From Symsagittifera roscoffensis (lineage: Eukaryota > Xenacoelomorpha > Acoela > Convolutidae), in NCBI RefSeq assembly GCF_963678635.1, contig NC_087062.1:90807845-90871844 (forward strand): a DNA stretch of 64,000 nucleotides, given 5' to 3'. Shown here piece after piece: positions 1 to 12,715 of this stretch (positions within the stretch are counted from its first letter, which is position 1; each line of letters starts with the position of its first letter). The notes beneath the pieces are model-generated. The model ran no database searches. It saw nothing but the letters and a program-made list of their open reading frames with translations, and was not told the origin of the DNA. The position numbers were made by a program, and so were the translations under genes.

Positions 1-126
1 CCTCGCTTTCTTCGAAAGGTGGATAGATAATCAGGCCAAATTGTTTGCATCAATTCATTTTATAATTTTTGTCGGAATAATTTTGCAGTTTATGTGTTAC
101 TTACTAGCTTTACTTTGTTATTTTTG

Positions 127-597
127 CTACGTTTTTTCCTGTTCTGTTTCTTTTTCCTTCTGCACCGCTTTGTCTTTTTTGTTGGCCAGCCCAATTTCTA
201 GCAGTTTGTCCACACCGCTTGAATTGCTACTTGAGGAGATTTTTACCACCTCTAGTGGTAAATTTGTTGATGTCGTTACCAGTGACTTCAGGAATTCCAA
301 ACAGGATTTCCCGTCTTTTTGGTCCCATCTGCCCTCCTGGATCGCCATAACCGCTACTGTATTTTAGTGACGGAGTCTCCTGACTCCTGTCGATGTTTGA
401 GTTGTTGCTCTCCATTTCGTCTTTTGCACGTGTATTATTGGGATTGGATTTCCGAGTTTCGTGCTGAGTTTCCCTATCCTCGCTCGTGTGAAACCATCGT
501 TGTTGGCGGTGCCTGGATCGCCACAACAATAGTATGAAATATAATTATAGTACAATAGTATGAAATATGGATAAAAATCAAAAAAGGATGCTGGCAT
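127..597 (-). pseudogene. Possible degenerate coding fragment, unrecognised
   Basis: This stretch is less AT-rich than its surroundings. On the minus strand it has overlapping open frames at 529-227 and 348-127, each reading as hydrophilic, charged protein. The first contains SSGYGDPGGQMGPKRRE near its middle. The second ends in a lysine/glutamate-rich tail (DKAVQKEKETEQEKT). The sense passes between frames, as in a broken gene or in exons whose borders I cannot place. The motif GDPG appears in two of the frames, from a partly repeated stretch of DNA. I do not recognise the family. It may be a retroelement gag-like remnant or an exon of a gene extending left of the window. Confidence 0.25.
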
Positions 598-925
598 CGC
601 GGCGAAGCACTGATTGTTTCAACTGCCTTTTTAGGTCTTTGAAGTTTTCTTCGCCTCGAAAAATTTTATGATATTTTCCATAAAATTATTAAGAAATTTT
701 GAGATTATATTATCATCCCAGCAATATAAAAGTGATAGATTTCACTACTGTTAACATATCAGTTATGACAAATAGCCTGCTTCAACCAATTTGGAACAAT
801 GTCTAGGGTTGAAAATTGGCTAAATTGGTCAAGTTGGCAACCTTTAAAACCAGTGAATTTACAAAAAATGATCACGGGCTAAATATGTTTTTAAATCTGC
901 CCACATCCAATTTCAAGCATTAATA
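595..925 (-). mobile_element. Diverged copy of the HINE-like element (family 1)
   Basis: Read on the minus strand, this matches the family-1 element described at 45,024-45,562. The 3' end (GCGAAGC hairpin remnant and ACTGCC box) lies near 600-640. The segment equivalent to AACCAATTTGGAAC follows near 784-800, and the CTTTAAAACC segment near 842-851. Both ends are eroded and the ACGCG block is missing, so this is an old partial copy. Confidence 0.6.
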
Positions 926-2262
926 ATTGGTTATAATACAAATTTAGTACCAGTCTTAATAAAATTGAGAAACAATCGATTTTAACCAATTATTTATCGA
1001 TTATAATCTCTTTTTTTAAATCAAATTACAATTAATTATAATACATTATAATCAATTATAATCGATTATTTATTTGTCTATTTTTCGATACAATTATAAT
1101 CAATCAGAATTGATAATAATGCATTAATTTTTTTTATATTTCTAATTAATTAGTTTTGCACAAAAATCCATTATAATCGATTATAATTGGTAATAATCTC
1201 TTTTGTTTGTCTATTTTGTGTTCAAAGTTGCATCTAAATTGCTTATATTTTATGCTTTTTCTAGACGTTGGTTCCTATGAAAAATAAGAAAAGGGTTTTA
1301 AAGTTTTCCAATCATTTCAAATTATTCAGGATTTTTTTTTCATTTCCTCCCCATTTGAGTTGTTTTGTGATGCATATTTTAAGCTTTTTTAACCACCAAA
1401 TTGATTTAGTTTCATAATTGATTCTGAAGAATTTTTTTCATCTACCGCAGGAATTTTTCCGCTATTATGAAAGGACCTCTTTAAAACTTTTGTTTCGTGG
1501 TAAAATTTTGTGTTCAGTTGCAGTCTGTAAAATGCTTGAAAGATGAATTATACATTTATACTGCTTGAAATGTTTAATAAAAAACTTTTGAGAACAAAGC
1601 TCGCTATTACGGAGCCTACAAAACTGACGAAAACAAAACTGCTTTCATATATGTTAAAATTGGCTTACAGGTGAACCGCAAAACTCGACAAAACCTTTGT
1701 TTTGAAAATATCTCAACTTGTTCTATTAAGCGCAAAATGATGTTTTAGCGCCTATTATAGCGCTTTAGAAACGCAAGATTTCTCAGTTAAATTTTCAAAT
1801 TTAAGCATTAAAAAAGATATGACTGGCCGTCGAACGAAAGTGCTCAGACCAAACATTGCTGGCGCGCATGCTTTTCAAACGTTCCATCAAAAATTAGAAA
1901 ACTACAATAGTTAAAATTCAAAAAGCCTTAAATTTGCAGCAGAGATACCGCGGCGCACAAGCCTTCTTTGGGCCAGCAAAATGTCATAACCTTTTGACTG
2001 ATTAAGAAAGATGAAAACCTTTCACGGTAGGATTCAATCGGGGGCGTACCACTTATCAGGCGCGCGTCAGTTTGAATTTTAAATGCAGAAATGAGGGAAA
2101 AGCAAATTTAATTGCTCTAATAGTCGCGGCCCGCATGCAAATATGCGGTCCCCGATTCATTCAAAAAAAATTGACGAACTCAAAAGCTTGCAAATAGTCT
2201 TCCGACTTTCGAACAACGTGATAAGAATACATGTTTAAGCATATATGGTGTTTATAGCTACG
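926..2262. other. AT-rich intergenic DNA; TAATCGATTATAAT cluster
   Basis: No gene is visible. Between about 975 and 1,190 the words ATTATAATC and TAATCGATTATAAT recur. Two stretches also repeat the order GATTATAATCTCTTTT then TTTGTCTATTTT, an old degenerate AT minisatellite. The rest is unstructured AT-rich sequence. Confidence 0.5.
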
Positions 2263-2738
2263 ATTTTCCAAGAAAGTGTCGTAAAATTTGTGCTCGTGGT
2301 AGTTTTGTTTCTCCAGACAATTTTCGACTTGTTAGCAAGCAAATTTGGACAAGATTTGATATATATCATTCAACAGATGTTGTTGTTTTGAGCTTAGATT
2401 TTAAAAACAAATTCACCTGTGATAAAATTTGGCAATTTGGGCACTTAACGCGCGATATAACTTGCGCTTTTAACGCGTAAGCGGAGATTTAGTCCCTCTT
2501 AGAACTCGTTCCAAATTGAATTCAGGCATGCTATTTGGTCGATTTAAAACTGAGCTTAATGCGCAAAACATCACTTTGAACTTTATATTGCGTACGGGAG
2601 ATGATTTTCAAAAAACTAGAAAAAAAATCGTTTTTGAAAATTGCATCATTTATTAAAGGAAACACTTCTCCATAGACTTTAAAAAAGCAGTCGGTCCATT
2701 CAGGATTTAGCCCTGGTTCGAGCAGTGTTCTTTTTTTT
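2263..2738 (+). mobile_element. Diverged full-span copy of the HINE-like element (family 1)
   Basis: It aligns along its whole length with the intact copy at 45,024-45,562. In order it has AATTTGTGCTCG, TTCTCCAGACAATTTTCGAC, CACCTGTGAT, TTAACGCGCGATATAA, ACGCGTAAGCGGAGATTTA and finally GCAGTCGGTCCATTCAGG with a decayed hairpin and CGAGCAGTGTTC. Heavy divergence shows an old insertion. Confidence 0.75.
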
Positions 2739-2740
2739 GT

Positions 2741-5540
2741 CTGCGAATTTCTAACGGAATGTTAGCTTGCTTGGGGATAGTTTTCTGGATATTGATCGAC
2801 CTGCCGAGCGAGCACGCAATTATTTTAATCTGAGTAGCAAGTCAATTACAAACAAATCTATATAAAATGCTCGTTTTATACTTCTTTGATACTGAAAATG
2901 AAATGCGATTTATTTACGCGAGGCGATTCATTCGTACAACAAAATTTATCCAAATTGTAGTGAGGCAAGCTAATTGGTCTCATTAGTTTCATTTATGGCT
3001 GAAATTTGAACTCTTAATTTTAATTAGATCAGCCTAAATTTCATTGTCTGTTGAAATTTCAACAACTAAAATATTTTTGAGACAATTTAAAAAGCAGTCG
3101 GAACATTGACGGGTTTGCAATTGACTTTCGTTTGGCGATTGAAGTAATTTCAAGCTTTCAGTGAGTTTTGCAGATAGTGATTTTGGATTCAAAACCGAGT
3201 TGCATACAGCACTTAATTACTTTCATTTGAGATATATGCTATAATTTTTTTTAAACACGGAGCAAAAATTATACATGCTTGTTGGTGTTTTTTAAATTTC
3301 AGACATAATTTTGTAAGAATATTGTAGAGCAAGTAGCTAACATCGAAATTACTTGTTCCAAAGCGGATATTTTCTCAACTAGTGAAATTACTTTTTTTTT
3401 GTGCCTACAATAGCGGTTCGTTTTATATTATGAAGACTAAATGCATGATTCTAAAATTGTAACTATTGTTCTGCACACAAAATTTTTTGGGATATGGATC
3501 AGACAAAATGTCTTTTACGACTCAAGTTTTAACCAAGTTTCAACTGCGCATTTGATATTGACTGTCCAAAAGTGCAATTCATCGCGAAAAAAATTAAATA
3601 CAGTTAGCGCAGACGAGGGGAACATTCATGGTTTTTACTTGGATAAAAACAGTCTTGCTTTGTTTTTTTAATTACACTAGCAAAATTTTATCAGCGTAAT
3701 GTTTTAATAAGACTATTTTTTCTAACCTAAGTCGCAGCACCCTTACAGCTTTTTGATTGCATTTGTTTTGACATTCGATTTGTAATAAGTTAACACGGTT
3801 GATGCATTTCACATTGTTCAATTGATAAAAGACTCGATTTCATAAATTAAATTTTGACCACGCAATAAATCTCATAATTTCGCTCTATGCTTCAAGTTTA
3901 TTAGATGCAAAGTTAGTGTGGATGCCTTTTGGTATTTGGTGCCACTTTTGCTGCATTGCAATGGCATTTTATTAGCATATGAAGCTGATTCATTCGTGAC
4001 TAATGTTTGTCTGATGTTGAGCGCTTGTGGCCGAAGTGGCAGGTGAAATACTCCAAATTGTAAAATCGCAGATTCGAATTCGATGCGTAGCAAAGTTGTA
4101 CCTCATTCGAGGCTTATATCTACTTTTTTCTCATTTTACCTTTTTTTGCTTTCGTGTTATTTAGCAGCTTTCCCTATGTGTTACCTTTTTAACAAATTTC
4201 CAACAAAGTAACGAAACTGTAATTGTGATTTTACACCAGAAATTTTTAAAAAACATTACCCATTTTGTTTCTAAACATAGTCATGAGAATGCTTGCCCCT
4301 GAAATTTTGCGGAAATTATCAAAACTTGTGTCAGACTAGCAATTTTTGACAAAATCTTCTGAATTGATCTAAAAATTTTGTTAATTTGATCTCAAAGCTT
4401 AAAACTATTGCATCTAGAATTTTTTTTTGTGGTGTGAAGGAATTTAATATTGGTACTGCTTTGACGACAATCATTGCGTTTTTTTAAGTTCTAAAACACT
4501 ATAATTGCGTTTTTTAAATTCTATCTCGTTTCTCCAAAAAAATCAGTAAATCAACTATTGCTTTCAATATTTTAATAACTGAAGCGGGAACTGATTGTAT
4601 AAATTATTTAATTTCTCTTGGACTTCCTATGATTAAATTTGTTTCAAAAAATTGTGTTTATTTAGTCTAATTTTGTACTCTATGACGTGTTTCATTAATC
4701 TACATTTATTTTCATTTCCTATTTTTGATTTTATATAAAAAATATTTTGTCATTTTTCCGCCAAGACAGTGGAAAAAATTTCTCATAATTAACTGTCATT
4801 TTTTTCTCAAATCTAAAAAACTGCAAATACGAGTCAATTTAAAAAATCGATATTAAAGCGCATACAGGAGTGGTTAGAACATTTTTTTAAATCAGATTAA
4901 ATGCATGCTTGGTGTTTCTGAGCATTTTTCAAAAAAATGTTAAAAATTTTTTCTGAGAAAATTGATATTTCTTCATTGCTAAGAAATTTAAAAAAATCAC
5001 GCAATCTCGAAAAAAAATTTGATCAAACGCCTCAATTGCTCACTTTTCCAAGCAACGACTGTAAAAAAAATGTTAAAACTTTTGTTTCAAAAAATATATT
5101 GTGATTTTTCAAAGTGTTTTGACAGTCATAGCTGCATTCGCCGTTTTTTTTAGTAGCACAAAAATTGGTTCCTGGTTATTTGTTTTTTTTTCTGTTAATT
5201 GATTGCCACGGAAAATTTTTTGAATTTTAGTGCTAATAAAATATAATTAACAGGTACTTGTAGCACCTAGGTGGTCTTGAATGTCCCTATTTTTTGAAAT
5301 ACTCTAAGATTACTCTTTGGATTAGTAAATTTAGGCACAAATTTGACGTAACGTAAGAAAAATGCTTTAAGAATTATCAAAGTAAAAAAACTTTCTGGCG
5401 AACTTTTAGCAATTTTCAAAGAACAATGGTTTTTATTGTACTGCTTTTCCCGGGCCTTTTGAGTGCACAAATTTAGGAGATACATAATAAGGTTAGAAAA
5501 CCTAGAATATAGCATTTTTTTGTAAATTTTTTTTCTAACC
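2741..5540. other. AT-rich intergenic DNA, no supported gene
   Basis: I see no coding signal here. The open frames are short and lysine/phenylalanine-rich, as expected from A/T runs. A tRNA-like patch at about 4,021-4,087 is discussed among the rejected items. Confidence 0.5.
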
Positions 5541-5660
5541 CTGACTGGGTTGCTCGATTTATAACTGACCTATAGGGTCAAATTTTATCCAGTCGAACAG
5601 GGTCGAAGTAAGAGTCAAACAGGGTCAAAATTACAGGGTCGAAATGGGTCCAATTGATCC
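5541..5660. repeat. Degenerate GGGTCGAA/GTCAAA short tandem repeat
   Basis: Variants of CAGGGTCGAA and CAGGGTCAAA recur about every 15-20 bases (ACAGGGTCGAAGTAAGAGTC, AAACAGGGTCAAAATTACAG and similar). The same word type dominates 7,090-7,490 and the larger satellite blocks at 14-21 kb. Confidence 0.6.
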
Positions 5661-5929
5661 TTTTATAACCAGATACCAATGTAATTTGTAATTGGCATAG
5701 TTTGTAGGGGATGAAAATAAGAAATGCCAAAAAAAAAGAATTTTATTTGAAGTTTTGTGAGTAACTACCTTATCAAAAAGAAATTTAATTGATGTTAAAT
5801 ATCAATTGGAGCATTCACGGCTTCGAAGAGATTTGTAACTCTTATTTTAAAAATATTTTAGTGATCAAAGTTTTCTCGGCTCTTCTTGATGTTCATTATG
5901 GATATACTTATTCAGAAAAACTGTGTTTC

Positions 5930-6625
5930 ATCACTCTATTTTCGTAGTTTTTTGTTTTTTGCACTTTTGACTTAATATCAAAATTTTTGTTGTTTTTCCG
6001 TCATCAAAGTGGAAAATGAATTTTTATTTTTTAATGTCCCTTGTCTTTCAAATTCAAGTGACACAATTCGAAGTCGGTAATCGAAGTCGGCAATGAAGTG
6101 CATATAGATGTCAATATGAGGGAGATAAAAATCTTTTTTAATTCATTTCAACCAGTTGTTTTAACTCAGCGCTAAATAACATTGTTTAGCATAAAATGTA
6201 GTGAAAATTCACAAAATTCAGAAAACAGGCGCGAACGAAAGCAATTGAATTCAGTGTATTGTACCATCAGAATTTGGTAAAATTTGGCTGCCTATTGCAA
6301 AAAAAATCACTTCAATAACCCAAAGAGTTGTCAAAAGAAAGTTGATTTATGTAAAACACGTTTTGAAAACACCCTATATTGTTTAACAGCTCACTAAAAA
6401 TCAACAAAAGAATCTCACCGTTTCCTTGAAGATTTGCAGCCGCGATAAAATTAAATGTCCTATATCCACTTCAATACCGTCTTCGACGAATTTTATCACT
6501 TGATTTTGAGAGACAAATGATACTCAAAATTGAAAAATTCTTTTTTCACTTTGATGACGGAAAAATATCAAAAATTTTGATAAAACATCAAAAGTGCGAA
6601 AAACGAGGAAAATAGAAAAATTAAA
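5930..6625. mobile_element. Foldback element with long imperfect inverted repeats
   Basis: The arm at about 5,930-6,120 is the imperfect reverse complement of about 6,445-6,625. Matching anchors are GCACTTTTGA, ATCAAAATTTTTG, TTTTTCCGTCATCAAAGTG, TCAAGTGA and GAAGTG(C/G)ATATAG, in the same order on both arms. The arms may extend further outward (to about 5,850 and 6,720) but are too diverged to be sure. No coding sequence lies in the centre, so this is a non-autonomous foldback/MITE-type remnant. Confidence 0.6.
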
Positions 6626-7089
6626 TAGTTTTTTTTGAAAAAAAAAAAAATCCTTAAGAACTCCAAGAGTAGTCAACATATTTTTCAAATGAGTTACCTG
6701 CTTCTGTTACAAAATAAGGTAAGGATGGATATAGCTAGTTCACTAAGCTTTTGATCGTAAGAAAAAAAATAATCCAACTGCCCTCTTTGAAATCGGATAA
6801 TTTTTTTTGAATTAGTAGTTAATCACAAAATTTCAAAAAAAAGTATGTTTTTTTTTGTTTGCTTTTCTTTTAATTTCCGCATATACTTTTAATTTTAATT
6901 TCCGCACATACTATGTCGCTTAGAAAGTACAGATACTTGGTAGCAATTCGATCCATGATTCGATAATTTTTGCTTTTGTGAGTTCGTTATTTTTTTTGTT
7001 TTTTCTTTTAAAATTTTAGTATTATTACAACCCGAACTGAGGTTTTATTCTCATAATTTGAAAAAAACGGTCAATTGATGTCCGTTTTC

Positions 7090-7490
7090 TTTGTATATTA
7101 AGTCGGTGAAACGCTGGCTTTAGTCGAACAAAAAAAAAGAATCATGGATGAAACAGAGAGGAATCATTTGCCGAACGATTTAAAGTCGAATCACAAGGTC
7201 GATTTAGAGTCGAAAGGAGTCGAATCACAAGGTCTAATAATTTTTTACAGGGTAGCGTCACCAGATTTGCCTTGTTAATACTATCCAAGCTGCGTTGATT
7301 GACGCCTGAATTGAACGAGACATTCAAAATATACGCAGAGTCGAACAAAGTCAGATCACGGTCGAACGAAGCTATATTACAACCAAAATAGCATGATGGG
7401 TGAAACAGAATGGAGTCATTAGTCGAACGGTTTTGAGTCATGGGTCAAACGAAGTCCTATGGTTGAATGAGGTCGAATAATGAGTTGCAT
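7090..7490. repeat. Degenerate GTCGAA-type tandem repeat
   Basis: GTCGAAC, GTCGAATCACAAGGTC and AGTCGAACGAAGTC-like words recur irregularly across about 400 bases, including two copies of GAGTCGAATCACAAGGTC-like sequence. The apparent minus-strand open frame here reads through repeat units and is not a gene. Confidence 0.6.
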
Positions 7491-7985
7491 AGGACCTAAT
7501 CTTAGGCATAACTGACAACGGATTTTGTTAGCTTTCAAGACTGTAATTAAATGTAAATTGCAATAGAATAAAGTACATGTTTTTTTAGTGGGCAGCTATG
7601 TATACCAGCATATTTTACAAGACCTGCTAATTAAACGTTTATTGCATTACAATTAAGGACTCGGCATTTTGCAGATTTTGTAGCAAAGCTCCCTGCCAGT
7701 ATAGGATTTTTCAATAAATTAAAGCTCATCAAAAATTCTACTGGGACTGATTAATCAAATCTAATCTGCTAATTAGAGGAAAGCGGAGAATTAATCAATT
7801 ACAAAAATTTTCAACATTTGAAGTGGTATAAATAGCTTTATTTGATAACTGATCACAATTTCAAATTTGTAATCAAAATTGTAAGGACATTGTGAACACT
7901 GTGACTTCGCATGCACAACAAAAAAGTTAACTTGAATATATTCTTAAGTATTTTCAAATTACCGACCCACAAGTTATCTTAAACA

Positions 7986-8597
7986 GTTTCAAACGGTGCC
8001 AGGACAATCTACCCTATTCCAAACTACCCTATACCATTCTACCCTATGCCATTATACCCTACATACCAATCTACCCTATACCAATCTACCCTATACTAAT
8101 CTACCCTACACTAATCTACCCTATACTAATCTACCCTATACTAATCTACCCTATATACCATAATGAGGTCCCAACAATTTTAACAAAGATTCTATTTTAA
8201 GATATTTGTATTTTCTCGCGCAATTAAGTCATTCCTAACTCTGTTTATTTTATCAAACTTTGTGAATTTTTCAAAAATTCAAATTAATTTTTTTTTAAAA
8301 ACACACTTTTTGAGGTTCCCGTGGCCGTAGAGGGCTGAAATTTTGGGAGGTAATAGAGGCCAATATCAAAACAATTTTACCTTCTGATCATAATTAATGG
8401 TTCTTTGATTTGTTCGGAAAAATACGGTTTCGGATTCTTCAAGAGGATGGGGTAAGTTTCAATTGCTTTAATTATAGGGTAGAATGGTATAGGGTAGATT
8501 TGTATAGGGTAGATTGGTATGTAGGATAGAATAGTATAGTGTAGATTAGCACAGGGTAGATTGGAATAGGGTAGAATGTCATGGAACCGTTTCAAAC
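7986..8597. mobile_element. Foldback-like element whose inverted repeats contain a CTACCCTATACTAAT minisatellite
   Basis: The left end reads GTTTCAAACGGTGCCAGGAC followed by AATCTACCCTATTCC. The right end, reverse complemented, reads GTTTGAAACGGTTCCATGAC followed by ATTCTACCCTATTCC. Inside the left arm (to about 8,160) the word CTACCCTATACTAAT repeats roughly ten times. The right arm (about 8,473-8,575) holds the complementary AGGGTAGA words. The roughly 310-bp centre has no coding sequence. Long inverted repeats built of short tandem repeats recall Foldback/Galileo-type elements, but the family is not established. Confidence 0.7.
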
Positions 8598-8599
8598 AC

Positions 8600-9360
8600 A
8601 TCTGAAATAAAATACTTATACATTATATTAAACAGGACAGCCGGATGCTGAGAAAGTTTCCAAAAAATTTGATCAAAATATCGTGGCAGTCTAAATTAAA
8701 GCCTAGATTTTAGGTACATTTGATAGTGATAGTAAATATGATAACTTACTAGGGCGGTTTTTGTCAAATCATGACTCGAAAAAAAATCAAAAAATATTCT
8801 TAAGTTATTAGCAAAAACTTTTTTTGAAACTTTTCATCCTGAAGAAGACGTTAAAAGAAACTCGAGGGCTGATTTTTCGGAGCGCAACTAAATTTAGTTT
8901 GTTTTAGTTTGAATTATTTTAATGATATTACTAAGCATGCTCGTCCGCTTTTATCTTTTGAAATTAGACCAAAATTAAATATTTAAAACCAATTTTCTCA
9001 ATACTGAGAAAACTTTTCTCAACACTGGGGAATCTTTTTATGCTGATAATTTTTCTTGATAATTGAAAAAAAAATTGATAAACTTCAATGTAGTATAGCT
9101 CGAAAGATGACATTGACAGCATATCTTTGACCCCTAAATAGGTTTTTGCGTCTGTTTATTTCAACACGATGTGTTCCGCTGGATAATTTTTTCATGCATG
9201 TTTTGACTTCAGCAGCATAAATTCAACTTACTGTTTTTGAAAATCTTGTGGTTTTGTGGGTTTTGCTGTAAATGTTCCTCGTGAAAATATCGCCCGAGAA
9301 AAATCGCGTTGTTTAAATTACTTTATTGTTACATTGCGCATGGAAAGAATTTAAAATAAG
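8600..9360. other. AT-rich intergenic DNA, nothing recognised
   Basis: No open frame with a protein-like composition and no repeat structure was seen in this interval. Confidence 0.4.
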
Positions 9361-9800
9361 ACAAGACTGCTCGTATCAGGGCGAAGCCCTGAATGTTCCG
9401 ACTGCCTTTTAAGGTTTATGGAGCAGCAGTAATAACATAAAAAAATTAATTGAAATAAAAATATATGAAAATTTTTTTCAAAATTTTTTAAATGAAAATC
9501 ATCCCCCCACACGCCATATAAAGTACATAAAGATAGATTTCGTTCCTTGTAACAAATCAATTATGGCAAATAAGCTTCCTTCAACCAATTTGGAACGATT
9601 TTAAGACGGATTAACTCTCCGCTTACGCGTTAATAGCGCGAACTATATCGCGCGTTTTATTGTCCCAAATTGGTCAAAATTGCCAAAATGGCAATCTTTA
9701 AACCCTCATAACTTAACTAAAAATAATCACAGGTGAAATATCTTTTCAAATTTAAGCTCAGGACAACAATACCTTTCGAATGATATAAATGATTTCATTG
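9361..9800 (-). mobile_element. HINE-like element, family 1, 5'-truncated
   Basis: On the minus strand the 3' terminus is intact: AGTCGGAACATTCAGGG, hairpin CAGGGCTTCGCCCTG, then ATACGAGCAGTCTTGT. The internal blocks ACGCGCGATATAG, ACGCGTAAGCGGAGAG and AACCAATTTGGAACG are clear. Homology fades near 9,800, before the 5' TGTTCCGACTTTCG end. Confidence 0.85.
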
Positions 9801-10576
9801 TTTCCTGCACGGTTTTCAAATGTGTTTACTGAAATCAACCGAATTTTGTTGATTAGGCCGAAACAAATAAATAATTTTAACTTCTATATTATAACTGTGA
9901 CTTTAGGAAGTTCGCGCAGAACCCTGCAAATGCTGACTTTCTAATTCGTTTTGTCAAAAATGGTATAGTTTTTTGTGCTTACATAACGTCAAATCGAATT
10001 TTTTTTAGTTAATTGCAAAATGGCACATCAATTTCAAAAAGAATTTCGTGGTAAAGTTTAGAAAGATAAATGAAACTTTGTTTGTTTCATCTCCACTTAA
10101 TTTAACAAGCTGCTTTAAGTAAGTTTATTTTAAGTCACAATTGAATTGGAAGCTGATAGTTTTAGAATTTTTTAATGGATTTTGTGAAAGTAATTAACTT
10201 ATTTGATTTACATTTAGCTGAGAGCTGAAACTCTGCCAGTTAAACCACCATTTCAAAAAAATTCAATGAAATTTCAAAAAGTTTGTTCACTGAGAGAATA
10301 TAAAATCAATAGAAAAAGCAATAAAACAAGACGCAGAAAATTATTGAACTATAATTTCTATTTGATTTCAAGACCATTTGATTTTATAATAAACATTATG
10401 AATCAGATACATTCACTTCATGCATTAAACATTAAGCTGTGTTTTCCTTAAACATTCTTTTTTCTTGAATACCACTTTAATTGAAACTATATAAGTCATA
10501 TTTGTGAAGAACTGATCCCCGTGGAAGCATCTTATAAAACTTTGTGAACAAATTCAGTCAGCTTAAAATGGGACTG
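9801..10576. other. 3' flank of paralogue copy 1
   Basis: AT-rich sequence downstream of the copy 1 stop codon. No gene or element is recognised. Confidence 0.4.
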
Positions 10577-12374
10577 TTAGAATCTTCTTCTCCTCCTCCT
10601 GAGATCTTGTTTCCCTTTGTTTCTTTTACCATTTTCAGACTGTTTTTTTCGCTGAGCTTTTTTATTTCCTGAAGATGCCGGTCTTGATTTTTTCGTTTCT
10701 TCCTTCTCTTTCTTTCCTTTTTTCTTTTCCTCGCAAATCCAAGCATTATCCTTGCACATGATGTTGTGCTTGAACCAGTGGAATGTGAGTTCTTTTCCAG
10801 GGTCATCATAGTCGAACAGCACTGAATCTATACTTGCGATCCCATAAGGGTCTAGCTCTCTGCCGGCGATCATATATTGTGCACCAACGTGTACTGTACT
10901 GTCATGACTTCGTCTTAAATTTCCAGGGCCAAAACCAACTTGAACTATTATGTTCTCACACGTTATCGGCGATGCAACTGCCTAAACATAACCTAATGAT
11001 GACTTAGCTAACATAACCTAATGATGAGTATTTTAATTGCTGGAGGTGTTTTTTTTTGTAGAAGATACACAGCAGCTGAAAACTACACTGAGAAGTTTTG
11101 TCCTAGAAAGTTAGACACGAATTGTCGAGATGTGAACAAATGTTGATTGAGAAGTTATATCAGCTGTTGCTTATCTGGTATAAAACACGAACAAAACACT
11201 CGCTTATGGAAAATTTTCACGCCAATTTAAAGTTTTTGCTTTAATTTTGTTTGCTTGGTTGATCAAACAAAACACGGAATCATATTGACCCTAGTGTTTT
11301 GTTTCACAAAAATAATCAAAAAATAATTTGAACACATGTTTTTTGATGAAAAATTAACCCTTGCCCCAAATTTTTTTGAATTTTTTTTCTCATATGACGT
11401 CAAATCAGATTAGTACATCGCAAAAGACGAATTTAAAAAAAAGTTGCAGTTACAATCTCCACGGAATTTTTTGTGATCAAGCAATAGTAAAGAAGAGGAT
11501 CTTACAGCGATAAAATTTAGAGGTTTCTCTTCGTCATCGTAGTCCATGAGTTTGAATAGATACTGATCCGGGTTCCAATCCTTAAAATTCAACCCATGCA
11601 ACAAGTACTTTCTTGTTTGGGCCAAGCAACATGCACCTAATAACATTCACCATAAAAAATTTTCAATCAAATGCTACAATAAATGAATTGAAACGAACCA
11701 ATGAAAAACTTTTGTTCCACAATGAGGAGTCAATGTTGACAAAAAATAGAAGAAATTCCAATAGTTTGGCCCGTACACTTCCTATGTTAAAAGATTTTTG
11801 ATGACTTTTCTGAATGTGTGATTGCATTTCAATTTATTTCAGCTTCAATAAAAAAAATTTTGATTTTCAGTTCAATTTCACAAAATCACCTAGATGAATA
11901 CTTTTGCTTTAACAAGCGCCTTATAAGGACACTGTATACGGCTTTAAAATTTCAACTATTGTAACGTAAGCTAATCCTTTTTGTTTAGTTTCTAGGACCA
12001 ACCTTTTTCCGCAATAAAAAAAATCTACAAATAATCGAAAATAAAAAAATTGCTGAAAAAATTACCCTGTAATGTTTTTAAAAGCCCTTAAAGTTAAAGT
12101 TGAAGTTTTTCAACTTAAACGTAAACTTTGAAAATGAAGTTAACTTCTAAACATGCAATTTAGTTTTTTTTGCAAATAACGTCTTCTGAACACTGAAAAA
12201 TAAGTTTCAGTTTTTGTAATTTGAGCTTAAAATTCAGTTTTTTTCCGTAAAAATTGTTTATAATACTTCCCATAAAAGCAACGCTTCATGGCGCTCAATT
12301 ATCCAAAAAACAGTTTTTTACTTGGGTGCAATAAGTCATTCTATAAAGTATTTTCTGGCCTTATTATGATTTTT

Positions 12375-12715
12375 TTCCAACTTGAGCGGAATATTTGTTC
12401 AAGGAGTGGTTTTTTCTCCAGATATATTTCGACTTCTCAACAAGCAATTTGAGACGGAATTTTTTATATCATTCCAAAAGTTTTCTTTTCTTGAGCTGAA
12501 ATTTCAACAGATATTTTACTTTTGAATTTTTTTGTAAAATTTTAGTGGTTTAAAGATTGCCAAAATGCGCAATGTATTTCGTATTATTGACGCGTAAGAT
12601 GAGATTTAAGTATTATTAGAAGTTATTTAAAATAAGATTGAGACATGCTTTTTGGTCTTTTTTGATGCAAAAGATATCGCTTTGCACTTTACATAATGTG
12701 TGGGACGGGAACAGT
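12375..12715 (+). mobile_element. Diverged HINE-like element (family 1) in an intron of copy 1
   Basis: The order GGAATATTTGTTC, TCTCCAGATATATTTCGACTT, GACGGAATTTTTTATATCATT, GTTTAAAGATTGCCAAAATG and GACGCGTAAGATGAGATTTAA follows the family-1 element. The 3' hairpin end is lost. Confidence 0.65.

Noticed and set aside
4021-4087. tRNA-like patch (A-box-like TGGCCGAAGTGG, CTCCAAA loop, GATTCGAATTCG)
   Set aside because: The acceptor and D stems do not pair and the B box is off consensus. At most a tRNA-derived SINE relic.
8005-8580. Interstitial telomere (CCCTA-rich words)
   Set aside because: The unit is a degenerate CTACCCTATACTAAT in inverted arms of an element, not a TTAGGG- or TTAGGC-type array.
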